The notes: a model not told the origin generated them from the sequence alone. 50,968 bases of DNA from Prevotellaceae bacterium (GCA_031271465.1 JAISVR010000040.1:1-50968), one strand, 5' to 3'; numbered from the stretch's first letter, positions 32,970 through 42,479 are shown. Numbers and translations are program-made.

Positions 32970-33449
32970 ATGGATATTTTCCTTCTTGTTGTTGCCGTGT
33001 TGTGCCTCCTCATAGGTTTTGTAGGCTGTATTGCACCAGCCTTACCCGGTCCGCCTATTAGTTGGCTGGGCTTATTGTTGTTGAAATTCTCCAGCTTTGG
33101 CGCGGAGGTTTCGTGGGTTTGGATAGCGGTATTAGCGGCAGTTGTAATCGTGGTTACGGTACTCGATTATATTGTTCCCGTATGGGGGACAAAAAAATTC
33201 GGTGGAACAAAAGCAGGTTCCTGGGGCGCCGGTGTAGGAATACTTATTGGTATGTTTTTTGCTCCTTTGGGAATTATTATCGGTCCTTTTCTCGGAGCTT
33301 TCGCCTTCGAACTCCTTGCAGGAAAATCGAGTAAACATTCGTTGAAAGCTGCTTTCGGTGCATTTCTCGGCTTCCTGTTTGGTGTCGGGTTAAAACTTAT
33401 TGCCTGCGCTTGGATAGCGGTGTATTTTTGTATACAACTGTTTTTTTGA
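32970..33449 (+). CDS. DUF456 membrane protein
   Basis: 159 residues, almost all hydrophobic: about four TM segments with the DUF456 signatures GCIAPALPGPPISWLGLLLL, WGTKKFGGTKAGSWGAGVG and GPFLGAFAFELL. The inner-membrane family has no established function. It is the last gene of the nadK-fmt cluster. Confidence 0.88.
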   Translation: MDIFLLVVAVLCLLIGFVGCIAPALPGPPISWLGLLLLKFSSFGAEVSWVWIAVLAAVVIVVTVLDYIVPVWGTKKFGGTKAGSWGAGVGILIGMFFAPLGIIIGPFLGAFAFELLAGKSSKHSLKAAFGAFLGFLFGVGLKLIACAWIAVYFCIQLFF

Positions 33450-33475
33450 TTTGATTCGTAATCATAGAAAACCTC

Positions 33476-33556
33476 TCACTTTTTATAGTATAAACACAAT
33501 GCTTGTGTAACATTGTTCTCTTAATATTAAGGAAACGAGCGAAACGGAGGGGTTTA
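33476..33556. repeat. Interspersed repeat family 2, degenerate
   Basis: TATAAACACAATGCTTGTGTAACATTG followed by AAGGAAACGAGCGAAACGGAGGGG-type sequence (motif pieces). It lacks the left part of the other copies. Confidence 0.6.
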
Positions 33557-33595
33557 TTATATCTAAGCGGAAAGGAGATGTATAGAGAAATAATT

Positions 33596-33631
33596 ACAGC
33601 GTGCTCCGTAAAACTTTGCGGAGCACGCTGT
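33596..33631. terminator. Strong 13-bp hairpin after hsp20
   Basis: ACAGCGTGCTCCG pairs perfectly with CGGAGCACGCTGT around a 10-nt loop, about 28 bp after the hsp20 stop on the minus strand. Only weak T-richness follows, so it may be a terminator or a 3' stabilising hairpin. Confidence 0.5.
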
Positions 33632-33658
33632 AGATTCTGCCAAGCAGAGAGATTTTGT

Positions 33659-34147
33659 TTATTTCACTGTAATCAATTTCCCTTTTGCATTAGCTGCCCG
33701 TAGCTCCTTTTTAGAAATTGTTACTGTTAAAATTCCATTGCTCACTTTTGCCTCAATCTTGTTTTTATCAATATTTTCGGGCAGCAAGAGCAATTGTTTA
33801 AATTGTGTGTGTGAAAATTCACGACGCAAATATTTGTCATTTTTCCCTTCTTCCTTTTTTCCCTCCTTTTCATCTTTCTTTTTTGCGCCTTTCTTTTTCT
33901 CGTCTTTCTCGTTTTTTTCTTCTTTCTTTTCGAACGAAATAACTAATTCGTTTTCATTTTCAATTTTCACAACAAAATCGTCTTTTGTCATGCCCGGTGC
34001 AGCAACTTCAATTTTGTATTCCTTGTCTGTTTCGATAATATTTACCGCCGGACCATGGAATAATGAAGTTTTTTGCAACCATTCGTTACCAAAAAAATCT
34101 TGAAAGATGCTTGGTAACCAGTTTTGATTTCGTTTAGTCGGTAACAT
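33659..34147 (-). CDS. Hsp20/alpha-crystallin chaperone with a charged insertion
   Basis: 162 residues. The alpha-crystallin domain starts around residue 35 (VNIIETDKEYKIEVAAPGMTKDDF) and ends with the strand SNGILTVTISKKE. A run of about 40 residues made almost only of Lys, Glu and Asp (about 77-113) interrupts the domain before YLRREFSH; ordinary Hsp20 proteins have a short loop here. It is an ATP-independent holdase against aggregation. A -7-like box lies 50 bp upstream. No heat-shock operator is recognised. Confidence 0.9.
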   Translation of the reverse strand: MLPTKRNQNWLPSIFQDFFGNEWLQKTSLFHGPAVNIIETDKEYKIEVAAPGMTKDDFVVKIENENELVISFEKKEEKNEKDEKKKGAKKKDEKEGKKEEGKNDKYLRREFSHTQFKQLLLLPENIDKNKIEAKVSNGILTVTISKKELRAANAKGKLITVK

Positions 34148-34196
34148 GATAAGCCTCCTGTTTTTTTAGTTAAACAAAAATTAATTATAAAGTATG

Positions 34197-34204
34197 CAAA
34201 TATA
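34197..34204 (-). promoter_or_regulatory. -7 box of hsp20
   Basis: TATATTTG on the minus strand, 49 bp before the hsp20 ATG. No clear -33 box. Confidence 0.4.
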
Positions 34205-34272
34205 CTGTAAATTTCATAAAATCATTTAAAATTGTAATAAAAATAAAAAATAATTAAAAAAGAGAACAGTGA

Positions 34273-34350
34273 ATGCACAAACAATCTTCATTGTACAAAA
34301 CACGATGTCTATGCAAGGGGAGAGTACTCCAAAGCAGAGGGCTTACATAA
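34273..34350. repeat. Interspersed repeat family 2, partial
   Basis: TGCACAAACAATCTTCATTG, TACAAAACACGATGTCTATG and AAGGGGAGAG match the copy at 24790-24918. The rest of the 34205-34640 gap holds no gene I can support; a separate hairpin lies at 34546-34590. Confidence 0.55.
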
Positions 34351-34545
34351 AAGAACCAACAATTTCATTAGGTAGCAGGCAATATATCGGATACGACATA
34401 ATAGAGCTTAGATATTGTGTAAAACATTAAAAGATAAGGAGAAAATAATTAAAACCTCAAGTCTTGGTTTGCGGTACTACGGCATGTAGTTCGTAATGTG
34501 ACGCAGGTAAAATCTATGCCTGAGATTTTCCTGAAAAAAGAATTC

Positions 34546-34590
34546 GTCATTATTCTCCTTGCTAACATAGCATAAGGGGAATAATGACGA
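34546..34590. repeat. Imperfect inverted repeat (CGTCATTATTC)
   Basis: CGTCATTATTC(TCC)TTGCTA pairs with TAGCATAAGGGGAATAATGACG. It is a compact palindrome in the gap between hsp20 and dnaJ, perhaps a degenerate family 1 end or a terminator-like hairpin for dnaJ. Confidence 0.45.
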
Positions 34591-34643
34591 TTAGTTTTTC
34601 TTTGGCTAACGCCGCTTTTTCAATGCAGTTAATCTGAATCTAT

Positions 34644-35795
34644 TTAAAACATATTGCGGAATTTTTGGGAAAAGTTCCGTTTAGCATTCTCGCTTGGTTT
34701 TACCTGGGCAGATTCGCCGAGTTTTTCCACCAGTTTTTTATCTTCTTTGCTCAGATTTTCGGGGATATATATTCCGATGTGTACCAGCAAATCGCCCGTT
34801 CCGTAGCTGTTGAGGCTTGGCAAGCCTTTGCCGCGCAGTCGGAGTACTTTTGCGGGTTGTGTGCCGGGTTCGATTTTCATTTTCACCTTGCCGTCTACCG
34901 TTGGAACTTCTACCGAACCGCCGAGAATTGCCGTTGGCACATCGATCAGGAGGTTGTATATCAGGTCATTTTCGTCGCGTATCAGCTCGGGATGCGGCTC
35001 TTCTTCAATCACCACGAGCAAGTCGCCGTTAATACCGCCCCGGCGCGCTGCGTTACCTTTTCCGCTTAAAGAAAGCTGCATGCCATCCATTACACCTGCG
35101 GGAATGTTGATGGAAATAATTTCCTCGTCGCGCACAATACCTTCGCCGTTACATTGGGCACATTTTTTGGTAATAATTTTACCTTCGCCCCCGCAAGTCG
35201 GGCATACGCTTTGCGTTTGCATTGACCCTAAAATGGTGCGTTGCATTTGTGTTACAAAACCTGTTCCGTGACAGGTAGTACAGGTGGCATAGGCATTTGG
35301 TTCGGCAGCACCTGTACCGCCGCACTGTTTGCACGAAACATATTTCTTTACCTTGATTTTCTTTTCCACACCGGTAGCAATTTCGGCAAGAGTAAGGCGT
35401 ACTTTTACACGCAGGTCGGAGCCGCGATTTACGCGTTTCCCGCTGCTTCGCTGCCTGCTTCCGCCAAAGCCTTCGAAACCGCCGAAACTGAAATGTCCGC
35501 CAAAAATATCGCCGAAATGAGAGAAAATATCGTCCATATTTCCGCTCCATTGTGCGCCGCCACCGCCGCCGCTCATCCCCGCATGACCGAGCTGGTCGTA
35601 GCGTTGGCGTTTTTGCGGGTCGCTCAATATCTCATACGCCTCGGCAGCTTCCTTGAATTTCTCTTCGGCAGCTTTGTCGCCCGGATTTTTATCGGGGTGA
35701 TATTGAATGGCTTTTTTACGGTACGCTTTTTTTATGTCGTCGGCAGAAGCTGTTTTGGCAACTTCGAGCACTTCATAGTAATCTCTTTTACTCAT
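34644..35795 (-). CDS. dnaJ: Chaperone DnaJ
   Basis: 383 residues, full-length class I DnaJ. J domain (1-70) with YHPDKNPGD, a Gly/Phe-rich segment (about 75-125), the zinc domain with four CxxCxGxG motifs ([32 protein letters not shown]; about 158-225), and the C-terminal substrate domains. Co-chaperone of DnaK. It follows grpE by 113 bp on the same strand; dnaK is not in the window. Confidence 0.97.
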   Translation of the reverse strand: MSKRDYYEVLEVAKTASADDIKKAYRKKAIQYHPDKNPGDKAAEEKFKEAAEAYEILSDPQKRQRYDQLGHAGMSGGGGGAQWSGNMDDIFSHFGDIFGGHFSFGGFEGFGGSRQRSSGKRVNRGSDLRVKVRLTLAEIATGVEKKIKVKKYVSCKQCGGTGAAEPNAYATCTTCHGTGFVTQMQRTILGSMQTQSVCPTCGGEGKIITKKCAQCNGEGIVRDEEIISINIPAGVMDGMQLSLSGKGNAARRGGINGDLLVVIEEEPHPELIRDENDLIYNLLIDVPTAILGGSVEVPTVDGKVKMKIEPGTQPAKVLRLRGKGLPSLNSYGTGDLLVHIGIYIPENLSKEDKKLVEKLGESAQVKPSENAKRNFSQKFRNMF

Positions 35796-35908
35796 TTTTC
35801 GATTTGTTTAATCGTTTAACTGTTTAATTGTGTAATTCAAAGTATGGAACAAAGTGTAATGAGTAAAAAAAACCTTTTTACTTTTCTTTGATTCCCGAAT
35901 CTCTGCAT

Positions 35909-36445
35909 TTATTCGCCTACTACCACTTTGGCAAAACGAATTACCTTATCGTTGAGCGTGTAACCTTTTTGAACACAGTCTATTATCTTTCCTTTTTGCT
36001 CTTCGGTGGGTGCGGGAATGGTAGTGATTGCTTCGTGAAACTCGGTGTCGAAAGGCTGGTTGTCGGTATCGATGGCTTTCACACTGTTTTTGGCAAGAAA
36101 AGCTATGAACTTGTCGTAAATCAATTGCATGCCTTCGCGCACGGCGGTGATGTCGGTAGCAGTTTCGGCAGCTTGCAGTCCGCGTTCGAAGTCGTCCACC
36201 AAAGGCAAAATGCCCGACAATACGCCTTCGGAAGCCGATTTGAGCAGTTCTGCTTTTTCGCGCATGGTACGCTTGCGGTAGTTGTCAAACTCTGCCAGAG
36301 TGCGCAGATGCGTGTCGTTCAAGGCATTGAGTTTTTCTTCACACGAACTTGCAGGAGTTTCTTCTTCTTGTTCGACAGGAGTGTCGGTAACTTCGGCGTT
36401 TTCTTCCACCATGAGTTCTTCGTTGTTCAAAGTTTTTTTAGACAT
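35909..36445 (-). CDS. grpE: Nucleotide exchange factor GrpE
   Basis: 178 residues: an acidic disordered start (about 1-40), a coiled coil (about 35-95, TLAEFDNYRKRTMREKAELL) and the C-terminal beta domain (FDTEFHEAI, VQKGYTLNDKVIRFAKVVV). It releases ADP from DnaK. It lies upstream of dnaJ, a usual order in Bacteroidota. Confidence 0.96.
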   Translation of the reverse strand: MSKKTLNNEELMVEENAEVTDTPVEQEEETPASSCEEKLNALNDTHLRTLAEFDNYRKRTMREKAELLKSASEGVLSGILPLVDDFERGLQAAETATDITAVREGMQLIYDKFIAFLAKNSVKAIDTDNQPFDTEFHEAITTIPAPTEEQKGKIIDCVQKGYTLNDKVIRFAKVVVGE

Positions 36446-36470
36446 ATTTTTTATTTAATCGTGTAATTGT

Positions 36471-36579
36471 TTCGTCATTATCTCCCGTTGGTCGCAGACT
36501 GCCGGTTGCGGGCTTGACCTGCAATCGCCTAATAGCGATTAATTATTCTTATGATAACGCGTCCAACGCGGTATGACGA
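36471..36579. repeat. Interspersed repeat family 1, variant
   Basis: TTCGTCATTATCTCCCGTTG at the left and GTATGACGA at the right, with a hairpin GTTGCGGGcttgacCTGCAAT and a second palindrome CGCGTCCAACGCG inside. This matches the inner parts of 41369-41525. Confidence 0.6.
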
Positions 36580-36651
36580 TGTGCTGATACTGCAATTTCT
36601 TTGCCAATCTTTATTTTGGCAGAAAAAAGAAGCGTGTCGGCTGTCTATTTG

Positions 36652-36909
36652 TCAGTTTTGTGTCAAAATTGGAGATAATTCAAGCAGACTCACCACCGCG
36701 TCTTTGTGCTGCAAGCCCAAGCCGCATTGCTCGGAAGCGGTGCGACAACCGCCCTTGCAAAGCTTCCATTCGTAACATGAAGCGTAAAACTCAGGTTGGG
36801 TTTCTGCCCACGATTGAGCGTAGTCGGAATACAGTATATCGGCAATAGGCGGTGGTGGGGTATCTTGTTTTTGTTTTTTGCCTTTTGGGTGTTTATGTGA
36901 AACGATGTA
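36652..36909 (-). pseudogene. Cys-rich reading frame without a start, possible gene remnant
   Basis: Between two stops the minus strand is open for 85 codons and reads like protein: KKQKQDTPPPPIADILYSDY, then AETQPEFYASCYEWKLCKGG and CRTASEQCGLGLQHKD. No ATG, GTG or TTG lies near its beginning. Four Cys are clustered. I do not recognise it. It may be the end of a decayed gene. The rest of the 36446-37056 gap has the repeat to its left and a -7 box to its right. Confidence 0.3.
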
Positions 36910-36989
36910 TTAAATTAATTTTCCCACCAAAAAAATAAAATGTTTGTTAGTTCGGTTCTTTCTTTAGAAATCGAGCTAAGAATTTTTTA

Positions 36990-36997
36990 TACCTTTG
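36990..36997 (+). promoter_or_regulatory. -7 box of the DUF4403 gene
   Basis: TACCTTTG about 60 bp before the lipoprotein start at 37057. It argues that the longer reading from 36940 is not used. Confidence 0.45.
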
Positions 36998-37056
36998 CGC
37001 CGATGGCAATGCAAAACTTTTGCCAAATCAGGGAAATCGATAAAAATTATAAACAG

Positions 37057-38451
37057 ATGAAACACACAAAATTAGTTATCATTGTATCAATATTTCTATT
37101 ATTATTATCGTCGTGTAAAACGCAGTTGAATACCACCAAACTTACCGAATCTTATTTGCCGTTGGAAGTTGACCACAAGCTTTCAACCATGGCTGTAACG
37201 GTCGATTTGGATATTCCGGAGCTCGAAAAAACAGTTAATAACAATCTGAAGGGCATATTGTATGAAGACAGTAAGTTTGAGGACGATAACCTGATGATGA
37301 AAGTAACAAAAACAAAGGATTTCAAATTTGCGGTACATGGAAGCGTTATTACTTGCGATTTGCCGGTAAGCATTTGGGTAAAAACCGGATATAAAAAAGA
37401 TTTGTTAATCACTACCGCCGAAGCCTATTATGAAGCAACGGGTACTTTAAATGTCAATGTGAGTATCGATTTTTCGATACAGAAAGATTGGAGCGTAAAA
37501 ACAAGAACTACTATCAATAAACATACCTGGATAAAAGCTCCGACAATTAAAACCTCTGTGGTCGATATTCCCGTAACTACACTGGCTGACATTGCTATTA
37601 AAGCATTGAAAGCCAAAATGACTGCCGCTGTAGATAATGCTATTGCCGAAGATACTTATCTGCGCGAAACGATGCTTCAAACATGGAAAGATTTTCAGGC
37701 TCCTTTTTTGGTAGATAAAGATTATGACCTTTGGCTGAAAATTACTCCGCAAAGTATTTTTTCTACTCCGATTGCCGGAACCGGTAATAATTTGTTGCTC
37801 AATTTAGGTCTTACAGGAATCATTGAAACAAACATGGGAAACAATTATTTCCCCCCAACTACTCCTGTTGCTTTGCCCGAGTATAAAGTAGTTAAAACCA
37901 TGAAACCCGATTTTTCAATCCATTCGAACATTACAGTTTCGTATCACAAAATGGAAGAAATTGCCAATACTATGATGGTAGGGCAGGAATTTAGTCAAGG
38001 TAAAAAAAAGATAAAAATAGAAGGCATACATATTTACGGACAGGACGATTTGCTGGTAGCGCAGGTGGCTATTTCCGGCTCGGTAAACGGCAGCATTTTT
38101 TGCACCGGTAAACCAACTTTCGATAATGCTACGCAAAGCATAAAAATAAGCCATTTCGATTTTGCCGTGGATACAAAAAGTGTGTTGTTAAAATCGGCAA
38201 ACTGGCTGATGCACAAAAGTTTTCTGAAACTGATTGAACCCATGCTTACCATTTCGATGAAAGCAGAAATAGCGGATATGCTCAATACGGCAAATAGCAC
38301 ATTGAAAAACTATGAAATACAAAAAGGAATTACATTGAACGGCAGTTTGCAGAATGTATTAATTCATGAAATCAGTGTTACCCGGGCAGGTTTGGTGGTA
38401 GGCGGAAATACAAACGGCAATTTAAAGGTCAATGTCGGGGATTTGTACTAA
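37057..38451 (+). CDS. DUF4403 family lipoprotein
   Basis: 464 residues from MKHTKLVIIV, with a lipoprotein signal (LLSSC, Cys about 19). The mature part matches the DUF4403 pattern: YLPLEVDHKLSTMAVTVDLDIPELEKTVN, VKTRTTI with Trp-rich strands, and a C-terminal half repeating the same beta layout (KTMKPDFSIHSNITVSY, LNGSLQNVLIHEISV). It is probably a large outer-membrane lipoprotein with two related lipid-binding-like lobes. Function not established. An upstream in-frame Met at 36940 would bury the lipoprotein signal. Confidence 0.82.
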   Translation: MKHTKLVIIVSIFLLLLSSCKTQLNTTKLTESYLPLEVDHKLSTMAVTVDLDIPELEKTVNNNLKGILYEDSKFEDDNLMMKVTKTKDFKFAVHGSVITCDLPVSIWVKTGYKKDLLITTAEAYYEATGTLNVNVSIDFSIQKDWSVKTRTTINKHTWIKAPTIKTSVVDIPVTTLADIAIKALKAKMTAAVDNAIAEDTYLRETMLQTWKDFQAPFLVDKDYDLWLKITPQSIFSTPIAGTGNNLLLNLGLTGIIETNMGNNYFPPTTPVALPEYKVVKTMKPDFSIHSNITVSYHKMEEIANTMMVGQEFSQGKKKIKIEGIHIYGQDDLLVAQVAISGSVNGSIFCTGKPTFDNATQSIKISHFDFAVDTKSVLLKSANWLMHKSFLKLIEPMLTISMKAEIADMLNTANSTLKNYEIQKGITLNGSLQNVLIHEISVTRAGLVVGGNTNGNLKVNVGDLY

Positions 38452-38561
38452 GGCTTTTAATTTGCTGTTATCCGAGTTCTACGCCAAGCAGGGAGCTTCT
38501 AACAGTAGAAAAGAATGGAAAAAAAATAACAATCATCTATTATTGCTTAATAAATTAAAAT

Positions 38562-38569
38562 TATCTTTG
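38562..38569 (+). promoter_or_regulatory. -7 box of the aquaporin gene
   Basis: TATCTTTG 25 bp before the aquaporin ATG. The nearest upstream TTG is at a shorter distance than consensus. Confidence 0.45.
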
Positions 38570-38594
38570 TCGGAAAATTAAAATTTTAATACTT

Positions 38595-39284
38595 ATGAAA
38601 ACAAGTCAGAAATTTTTTGCAGAATTACTGGGCACTTTTATTTTGGTGCTCGGAGGTTGCGGTACGGCGGTGTTTGCATCGTCCGCAGATTTTGTCGGTA
38701 TTTTGGGCGTAGCCCTGGCATTCGGGTTAACCATTGTAGCGGCAGCGTATGCTATCGGTCATGTATCGGGAGCGCATTTGAATCCGGCAGTATCGCTCGG
38801 ATTATGGGCTGGCGGTCGTTTGCCGGGTAAAGACCTTTTACCTTATATCGTGGCGCAACTTGTAGGCGCAACTATTGCAGCAGCAGTACTTTTTATCATT
38901 GTGAGCCAAAAAGCCGGTTTCGACGGAGTAGGCGGTTTTGCTGCCAACGGTTATGGCGAACATTCGCCCGGCGGCTATGGACTTTGTGCTGCTCTGATTG
39001 CCGAATTTATCCTCACCTTTGTGTTCCTGCTTGTTATTTTGGGTGTTACAGACAAATCGGCTCCTGCCGGTTTTGCGGGTTTGGCTATCGGTCTTACACT
39101 GGCGTTAATTCATCTTATCTCCATTCCAATTACCAACACTTCGGTAAATCCTGCGCGCTCTATCAGTCAAGCTTTGTTTGCCGATTGCTGGGCAATGAGC
39201 CAACTTTGGGTGTTTATTCTCGCGCCGGTTGCCGGAGCTCTCGTAGCAGGCGTAACTTATAAAAAGCTGTTTGCAGCAAAATAG
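38595..39284 (+). CDS. aqpZ: Aquaporin (MIP family)
   Basis: 229 residues with six TM segments and two NPA boxes: HLNPAVSLG (about 57-65) and SVNPARSIS (about 180-188). The first helix carries the [17 protein letters not shown] pattern of AqpZ. The Arg after the second NPA box is present, and the sequence favours a water channel over a glycerol facilitator (no Asp after NPAR). Single gene with its own promoter. Confidence 0.9.
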   Translation: MKTSQKFFAELLGTFILVLGGCGTAVFASSADFVGILGVALAFGLTIVAAAYAIGHVSGAHLNPAVSLGLWAGGRLPGKDLLPYIVAQLVGATIAAAVLFIIVSQKAGFDGVGGFAANGYGEHSPGGYGLCAALIAEFILTFVFLLVILGVTDKSAPAGFAGLAIGLTLALIHLISIPITNTSVNPARSISQALFADCWAMSQLWVFILAPVAGALVAGVTYKKLFAAK

Positions 39285-39407
39285 CGTAATGAGCTGATAG
39301 TAATTAGCAAATGCTAAAAAACGGTATTGCATTGAATTTTGCGCTACCGTTTTTATTTTTTTCAACAAACAAAATCTCCTTTTACCTTATCTTTTCAAAA
39401 AAAGAAC

Positions 39408-39415
39408 TATTTTTG
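39408..39415 (+). promoter_or_regulatory. -7 box of the DUF349 gene
   Basis: TATTTTTG 40 bp before the DUF349 ATG. No clear -33 box. Confidence 0.4.
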
Positions 39416-39455
39416 CGCTTCATCTTAAAAAACTTTCATTTCAAATTTTTGTGTT

Positions 39456-41342
39456 ATGACCTCACTTGAACAAGACAAGGACTCTGTTGCGGTAACTACC
39501 GATGAAACTCCAGTAACAGCCGAAACGGCAACCGCTACCGAAAATTCCATTGTTGAACCCGAAACTCCGGAAGCAGAAGCTCCTGTAGCAGAAACACAGC
39601 CCGAAGCACAAATAGAACAACCAACGGAGCAACCGAATTGGAACAATTTGACACAAGCCGAATTGGTTGATAAGTTGCGGGAAATAATCGGGAAAGACGA
39701 TGATGTGAACCGCAAAGCGGAAGTGGATTTGATAAAACAACTTTTTTACAAAAAACAAAAAGTCGAGAAAGAAACTGTATCGTCTGAAAATGAAGATGCC
39801 GCTGAAGCACCACAAGCAGATGGCGAAGATGTATATGAAACCGAGTTGAAAGCTTTGTTGAACGATTACAAAGAAAAGCGAAATAAAATAATTGCCGAGA
39901 ATGAGGCTCAAAAAGCAAAAAATCTGCAAATCCGCGAAGCGATTATTGATAAGTTGAAATCGTTTATCGACCAACCCGACAGCATACATGTGCATTTTTC
40001 GGAAGTAAAGCAGTTGCAACAGGAATGGCGCGAAACAGGTGCCGTGCCTGCCGATAAAGCTGCCGCGCTCAATAAGGAATATATTCTTTGTGTAGAGAAT
40101 TTCTACGACTTGTTGAAAATGAACAATGAGTTGCGCGACTACGATTTCAAGAAAAATTTGGAAATGAAAACCGCTTTTTGTGAAGCCGCCGAAAAACTCA
40201 ACGACGAAGAGAATATTGTTTCGGCTTTCCATAACTTGCAACAGTTGCACGAAAAATGGCAACAGACAGGTCCGGTAGCAAAAGAATTGCGCGAGCAACT
40301 TTGGCAGCGTTTCAAAGCCGCTTCGACCAATATCAATAAAAAATATCAGGCTTATTTTGAGGAACTTAAACAGCAGGAAGAAGCAAACCTGCAACAAAAA
40401 ATACAAATTTGTGAAGCTCTCGAAAATATCAATCTTGAGGCTTTGAAAACTTTTAAAGATTGGGAAAATGCTACCGAAGAGGTAATTAAATTGCAAAAAG
40501 AGTGGAAAACTATCGGTTTTGCAACGCGCAAAATGAATGTAAAAATCTACGAACGATATCGAACGGTTTGCGACAAGTTTTTCTCTGCAAAAAGTGCATT
40601 TTACAAAGAGATAAAAGATGAATTTGCAACTAATTTGGAAAAGAAAAAAGCGTTGATAGCCAAAGCCGAAAGCTTGAAAGACAGCACGGAATGGAAAGAG
40701 GCTACGCAACAATTTGTAGAGTTGCAAAAAGAATGGAAATCTATCGGGGCAGTGCCACGCAAATTGTCGGATGTTGTTTGGAAACAGTTTGTATCGGCGT
40801 GCGATTATTTTTTCGAACAAAAAGAAAAAGTATTTGCTTCGCAAAAATCAGTAGAAAAAGTAAACCTGGATAAAAAGCTTGCCATTATAGAAAAAATAGA
40901 AAACTTTGCAAGTCAGGAAACAGGCGATGCCGTAGCTTTATTGAAAGGATTGATTGCCGAATTTAACGGCATAGGTCATGTTCCTTTCAAGGAAAAAGAT
41001 AAGGTGTATAAACGCTTCCGTGCGGCTTGCGATAAGCAGTTCGATGCGTTGAATGTTGAGGCAAACAACCGTCGTATTGATATGTTTGCCGAGAATATAG
41101 AAAATATGGCGAGTAAGGATAAACACAGACTTTTCCGCGAACGCGAAAAACTGCTTAAACAGTTTGAACGCTTGAAATCGGAAATTCTTACCTGCGAAAA
41201 TAATATCGGTTTCTTCTCTTCGAAGAACTCCAAAAAACCTAATCCGATGATACTCGAAATGCAGCGAAACATCGAAAAGTTGAAAACCGAAAAAGAATTG
41301 ATGTTAAAGAAAATACAACTTATCGAAACGCAGTTGGCGTAG
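39456..41342 (+). CDS. DUF349 coiled-coil repeat protein
   Basis: 628 residues. An acidic Ala/Thr/Glu-rich, probably disordered start (1 to about 55), then at least five DUF349 repeats of about 70-75 residues, each with a W..LQ.EW...G pattern (LQQEWRETGAV, LHEKWQQTGPV, LQKEWKTIGFA, LQKEWKSIGAV, FNGIGHVPFKEKD). A C-terminal coiled coil (about 555-628) ends it. The family is conserved in Bacteroidota; its function is not established. Single gene. Confidence 0.9.
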   Translation: MTSLEQDKDSVAVTTDETPVTAETATATENSIVEPETPEAEAPVAETQPEAQIEQPTEQPNWNNLTQAELVDKLREIIGKDDDVNRKAEVDLIKQLFYKKQKVEKETVSSENEDAAEAPQADGEDVYETELKALLNDYKEKRNKIIAENEAQKAKNLQIREAIIDKLKSFIDQPDSIHVHFSEVKQLQQEWRETGAVPADKAAALNKEYILCVENFYDLLKMNNELRDYDFKKNLEMKTAFCEAAEKLNDEENIVSAFHNLQQLHEKWQQTGPVAKELREQLWQRFKAASTNINKKYQAYFEELKQQEEANLQQKIQICEALENINLEALKTFKDWENATEEVIKLQKEWKTIGFATRKMNVKIYERYRTVCDKFFSAKSAFYKEIKDEFATNLEKKKALIAKAESLKDSTEWKEATQQFVELQKEWKSIGAVPRKLSDVVWKQFVSACDYFFEQKEKVFASQKSVEKVNLDKKLAIIEKIENFASQETGDAVALLKGLIAEFNGIGHVPFKEKDKVYKRFRAACDKQFDALNVEANNRRIDMFAENIENMASKDKHRLFREREKLLKQFERLKSEILTCENNIGFFSSKNSKKPNPMILEMQRNIEKLKTEKELMLKKIQLIETQLA

Positions 41343-41368
41343 ATTCGTTGAAAAAATTAAGGGGAAAA

Positions 41369-41525
41369 GAGACTGTCTAAAAAGTTCTTTTAAGCATATT
41401 GTCATTGCGGGCTTGACCCGCAATCTCCTGTAAATCAACAGGGAGTTTTTATGCGATTCCGTGTCAAACACGGAATTGAAAATCACGACTAACAGGAGTA
41501 ATGACGAAACTTTTTAGACAGCCTC
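41369..41525. mobile_element. 157-bp MITE with near-perfect terminal inverted repeats
   Basis: GAGACTGTCTAAAAAGTT (41369-41386) and AACTTTTTAGACAGCCTC (41508-41525) are inverted repeats matching at 17 of 18 positions. There is no coding capacity. Inside are hairpins ATTGCGGG/CCCGCAAT and ATTCCGTGT-CAA-ACACGGAAT plus a CGTCATT-type stretch shared with repeat family 1. It is likely moved by a transposase in trans with related ends; no clear target duplication is visible (AAAA left, TTTT right). Confidence 0.75.
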
Positions 41526-41582
41526 TTTTTTATTTGCAAAAACTTGTGTTTGCGCTATTTCGATTTTTGTGTTCTGAAAAAA

Positions 41583-42479
41583 TTATTTCTTACCAAAAAT
41601 GGAGAAGTGTATATAGCGTTTCGGATTGTTTTTCAAGTCGGACAGCAAACTGTCGGCACTGAGAGTAGTTTGATTCAGGTTGTTGTAGAGCTGACGGTCG
41701 TTGATAAGTAAGCCGAGCGAACCTTCACCCGAATTTATTTTTTGCGTAACGCTTTGCAACTCATTCATCGTTTGATCTATTTTTGTTGCAGTGCCGGCAA
41801 AATCTACTTTACTTACATTTTCGCTTATTACAGTCAAATTGCCGGTTATTTGGTTTACATTACCTACAATTCCGGGCACATCGTGTTGCATAAGCTGGCT
41901 CAATTCGTCGGACGATTTTTCAAAATTGGCTGTAGCATGTTCAATATTTTGCATACTGTTTTGCAAGTTTTTTCCCTCAACGATAGCGCGTAACGAATTG
42001 ATAAGCGTATCGCCCGAAGCAAGCATGTAGTCTATTTTGGGCAACAAGCGGTTGGATATCTGTGTAACCATATCTATTTCTTCGGATGAAGCAAGCATAT
42101 CGCCTACCGCAAGATATTGTCCGGTGAATTCTCCGCAAAGCAGGTTGATGGCTTTTCCGCCAACTAAACCGTCGTCGAAAAGCTGTGCACGGGTTCCTAC
42201 CGGCAGGCGAATGTCCTTTGCAATGTCGAGAGTAACAATAAATGCTCTCTGTTGCGAGAAATCGTATTCAATTTTAGATACTTGTCCAACTTTTAAGCCG
42301 CGAATAAATACGGGAGCGTTTTCGGTAAGTCCGTCCAACTCACTGTATGGAGCTTGGTAGTAATTGGTCGGGTTGAAAAGGTTTATTCCTTTGAGGAAAT
42401 TGAAGCCGAAATATAAAATTAATCCGGATACGGCTACTAATAATCCGATTTTTACTTCGCGGGTGAATATTTTTTTCAT
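41583..42479 (-). CDS. MlaD/MCE family lipid transport protein
   Basis: 298 residues. One N-terminal TM helix (about 11-29), an MCE domain (about 38-118, APVFIRGLKVGQVSKIEYD, LVGGKAINL), then a long helical region (about 125-285, ANFEKSSDELSQL and Gln/Asn-rich heptads) typical of periplasmic MlaD-like substrate-binding proteins. MCE proteins carry phospholipids between the membranes. It lies 88 bp after the amidase gene on the same strand and is probably co-transcribed. No Mla ATPase or permease is in the window. Confidence 0.88.
   Translation of the reverse strand: MKKIFTREVKIGLLVAVSGLILYFGFNFLKGINLFNPTNYYQAPYSELDGLTENAPVFIRGLKVGQVSKIEYDFSQQRAFIVTLDIAKDIRLPVGTRAQLFDDGLVGGKAINLLCGEFTGQYLAVGDMLASSEEIDMVTQISNRLLPKIDYMLASGDTLINSLRAIVEGKNLQNSMQNIEHATANFEKSSDELSQLMQHDVPGIVGNVNQITGNLTVISENVSKVDFAGTATKIDQTMNELQSVTQKINSGEGSLGLLINDRQLYNNLNQTTLSADSLLSDLKNNPKRYIHFSIFGKK

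Noticed and set aside
39462-40844. 460-codon minus-strand frame inside the DUF349 gene
   Set aside because: Its Phe/Leu-rich composition is the antisense of Lys/Glu-rich DUF349 repeats; the plus-strand product has clear repeated domains.
41369-41525. Complete insertion sequence
   Set aside because: Only 157 bp between the inverted ends and no transposase frame, so it is called a MITE.
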